Below, piece after piece: positions 5,057-5,602 of a stretch of 5,602 nt of DNA. The DNA is from an uncultured Bacilli bacterium (GTDB lineage: Bacteria; Bacillota_I; Bacilli_A; ML615J-28; CAG-698), in the NCBI GenBank assembly GCA_947624315.1, contig CANQJU010000080.1, forward strand, positions 1-5,602, in the 5' to 3' direction. The first letter of the stretch is position 1. Each line of letters opens with the position of its first letter. The notes below the pieces were generated by a model. The model did not search any database and had not been told where the DNA came from. It saw only the letters and a list, made by a program, of their open reading frames with translations. Both the position numbers and the translations under genes were made by a program.

Positions 5057-5602
5057 TGATCCATCTCCAATTCTGTTAAATCATTATCATCTAAATACTT
5101 TTTATATATTTGTTCGGTAACAACTGACCATTTAACACATTCTCTTAAATTATCAGGTACAAAATAATATAAAGTATTGTGATGATAGATTTCAAAATCT
5201 TCTCTAACCCCAAACAAAATAGCTGATAAATTTTTTATATCAAAAAATATTTCTTTTTCTTCGTCGTTTATTGTTCCTTTATAAGTAATACCTTGATGGG
5301 TAAGTGTTGTATATCCTTCACCTACAACTTTAAACCATTTCCCATTTTTATCAGGAAATTTAAGAGTTACATGACTTGTAAATGAATAATTAGGATCACT
5401 GATATTTTCTTTTTCAAATTCCTTTTGCCATAAATACCAATCACGAATATTTTTAGGAATTAATTGATTGTTAGAAGAGAACTGATAATAATTGTCTAAA
5501 GTGACAACTGTATGACAATGTTCACATTCAAGGGTATTGTCATGAGCATGGTATGTATATTCGTGTTTACAAACAGGGCACAAATATAATATCTCTTCTA
5601 AT
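5053..5602 (-). CDS. C-terminal part of a zinc-ribbon protein, probably a lysophospholipid acyltransferase-like protein (5' end outside window)
   Basis: The frame is open to the right edge (LEEILYLCPVCKHEY...), so only about the last 182 residues are seen. A TTG at 5583 could be read as a start, but it sits three bases before the first zinc-ribbon cysteine and lacks a strong ribosome site, so the gene is treated as partial. The visible part has a CPVC...CEHC zinc ribbon, then 'IRDWYLWQKEFEKENI', a beta-rich region (GEGYTTLTHQGITYKGTI, then FFDIKNLSAILFG) and YYFVPDNLRECVKWSVVTEQ before the end. From memory, this order (ribbon, 'WY.Wq' helix, beta domain, 'tyyl.P....v.k...atE.iy') is the C-terminal extension of long PlsC-type 1-acyl-glycerol-3-phosphate acyltransferase proteins in Bacillota. 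The catalytic HX4D domain would lie to the right. The assignment is moderate, since no catalytic motif is in the window. It overlaps the transporter start by four bases. Confidence 0.55.
   Translation of the reverse strand, partial: LEEILYLCPVCKHEYTYHAHDNTLECEHCHTVVTLDNYYQFSSNNQLIPKNIRDWYLWQKEFEKENISDPNYSFTSHVTLKFPDKNGKWFKVVGEGYTTLTHQGITYKGTINDEEKEIFFDIKNLSAILFGVREDFEIYHHNTLYYFVPDNLRECVKWSVVTEQIYKKYLDDNDLTELEMDQ

Noticed and set aside
5581..5583. TTG 5583 as the true start of the zinc-ribbon protein
   Set aside because: The frame is open to the window edge, no strong ribosome site is present, and the zinc ribbon would begin at residue 2.
1..5602. CRISPR array, insertion sequence or toxin-antitoxin locus
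   Set aside because: No regularly spaced repeats, transposase-like frames, terminal inverted repeats or small toxin-antitoxin gene pair were found.

Overview
The window is very A+T-rich DNA of a low-GC Gram-positive bacterium. TGG encodes tryptophan, TGA is used as a stop (ends of the CvpA-like gene and the acyltransferase-like gene), and strong AGGAGG-type ribosome sites precede most genes, so the standard bacterial code applies. A GerAB-type spore germination permease points to an endospore former. The overall look suggests Bacillota of the Erysipelotrichia or clostridial kind; this placement is inference.

Layout from left to right. (1) A minus-strand germination operon leaves the window on the left: a GerAB-like permease (51-1106), whose end overlaps the first 28 codons of a second gene (1-85) that may be the GerAA-type subunit. 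(2) A 260-base divergent intergenic region holds a 16-bp dyad in front of the permease and a promoter with two further dyads in front of a plus-strand, short, tail-less single-stranded DNA-binding protein gene (1370-1705). The ssb start is unusual: its strong ribosome site is best placed for an overlapping micro-ORF. (3) The ssb terminator faces a minus-strand tRNA-Gly(GCC) gene with its own promoter, encoded CCA and terminator. (4) Two plus-strand membrane-protein genes follow, each with its own clear promoter: an unrecognised six-helix protein (2064-2768) and a CvpA-family protein (2825-3564) that is split into two frames by a one-base loss near 3169-3182. (5) Two terminator hairpins separate these from a convergent minus-strand pair: a partial gene whose product looks like the C-terminal, zinc-ribbon-containing part of a lysophospholipid acyltransferase-like protein (5053-5602, continuing right), overlapped by four bases by a YfcC/DcuC-family transporter (3650-5056).

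No insertion sequence, CRISPR array, phage module or toxin-antitoxin pair is visible. Most of the window looks like ordinary chromosomal housekeeping and sporulation content. The points most worth a second look are the broken CvpA frame, the ssb translation start, and the small dyads in the gerAB-ssb intergenic region. I do not see evidence for a wholly new system.
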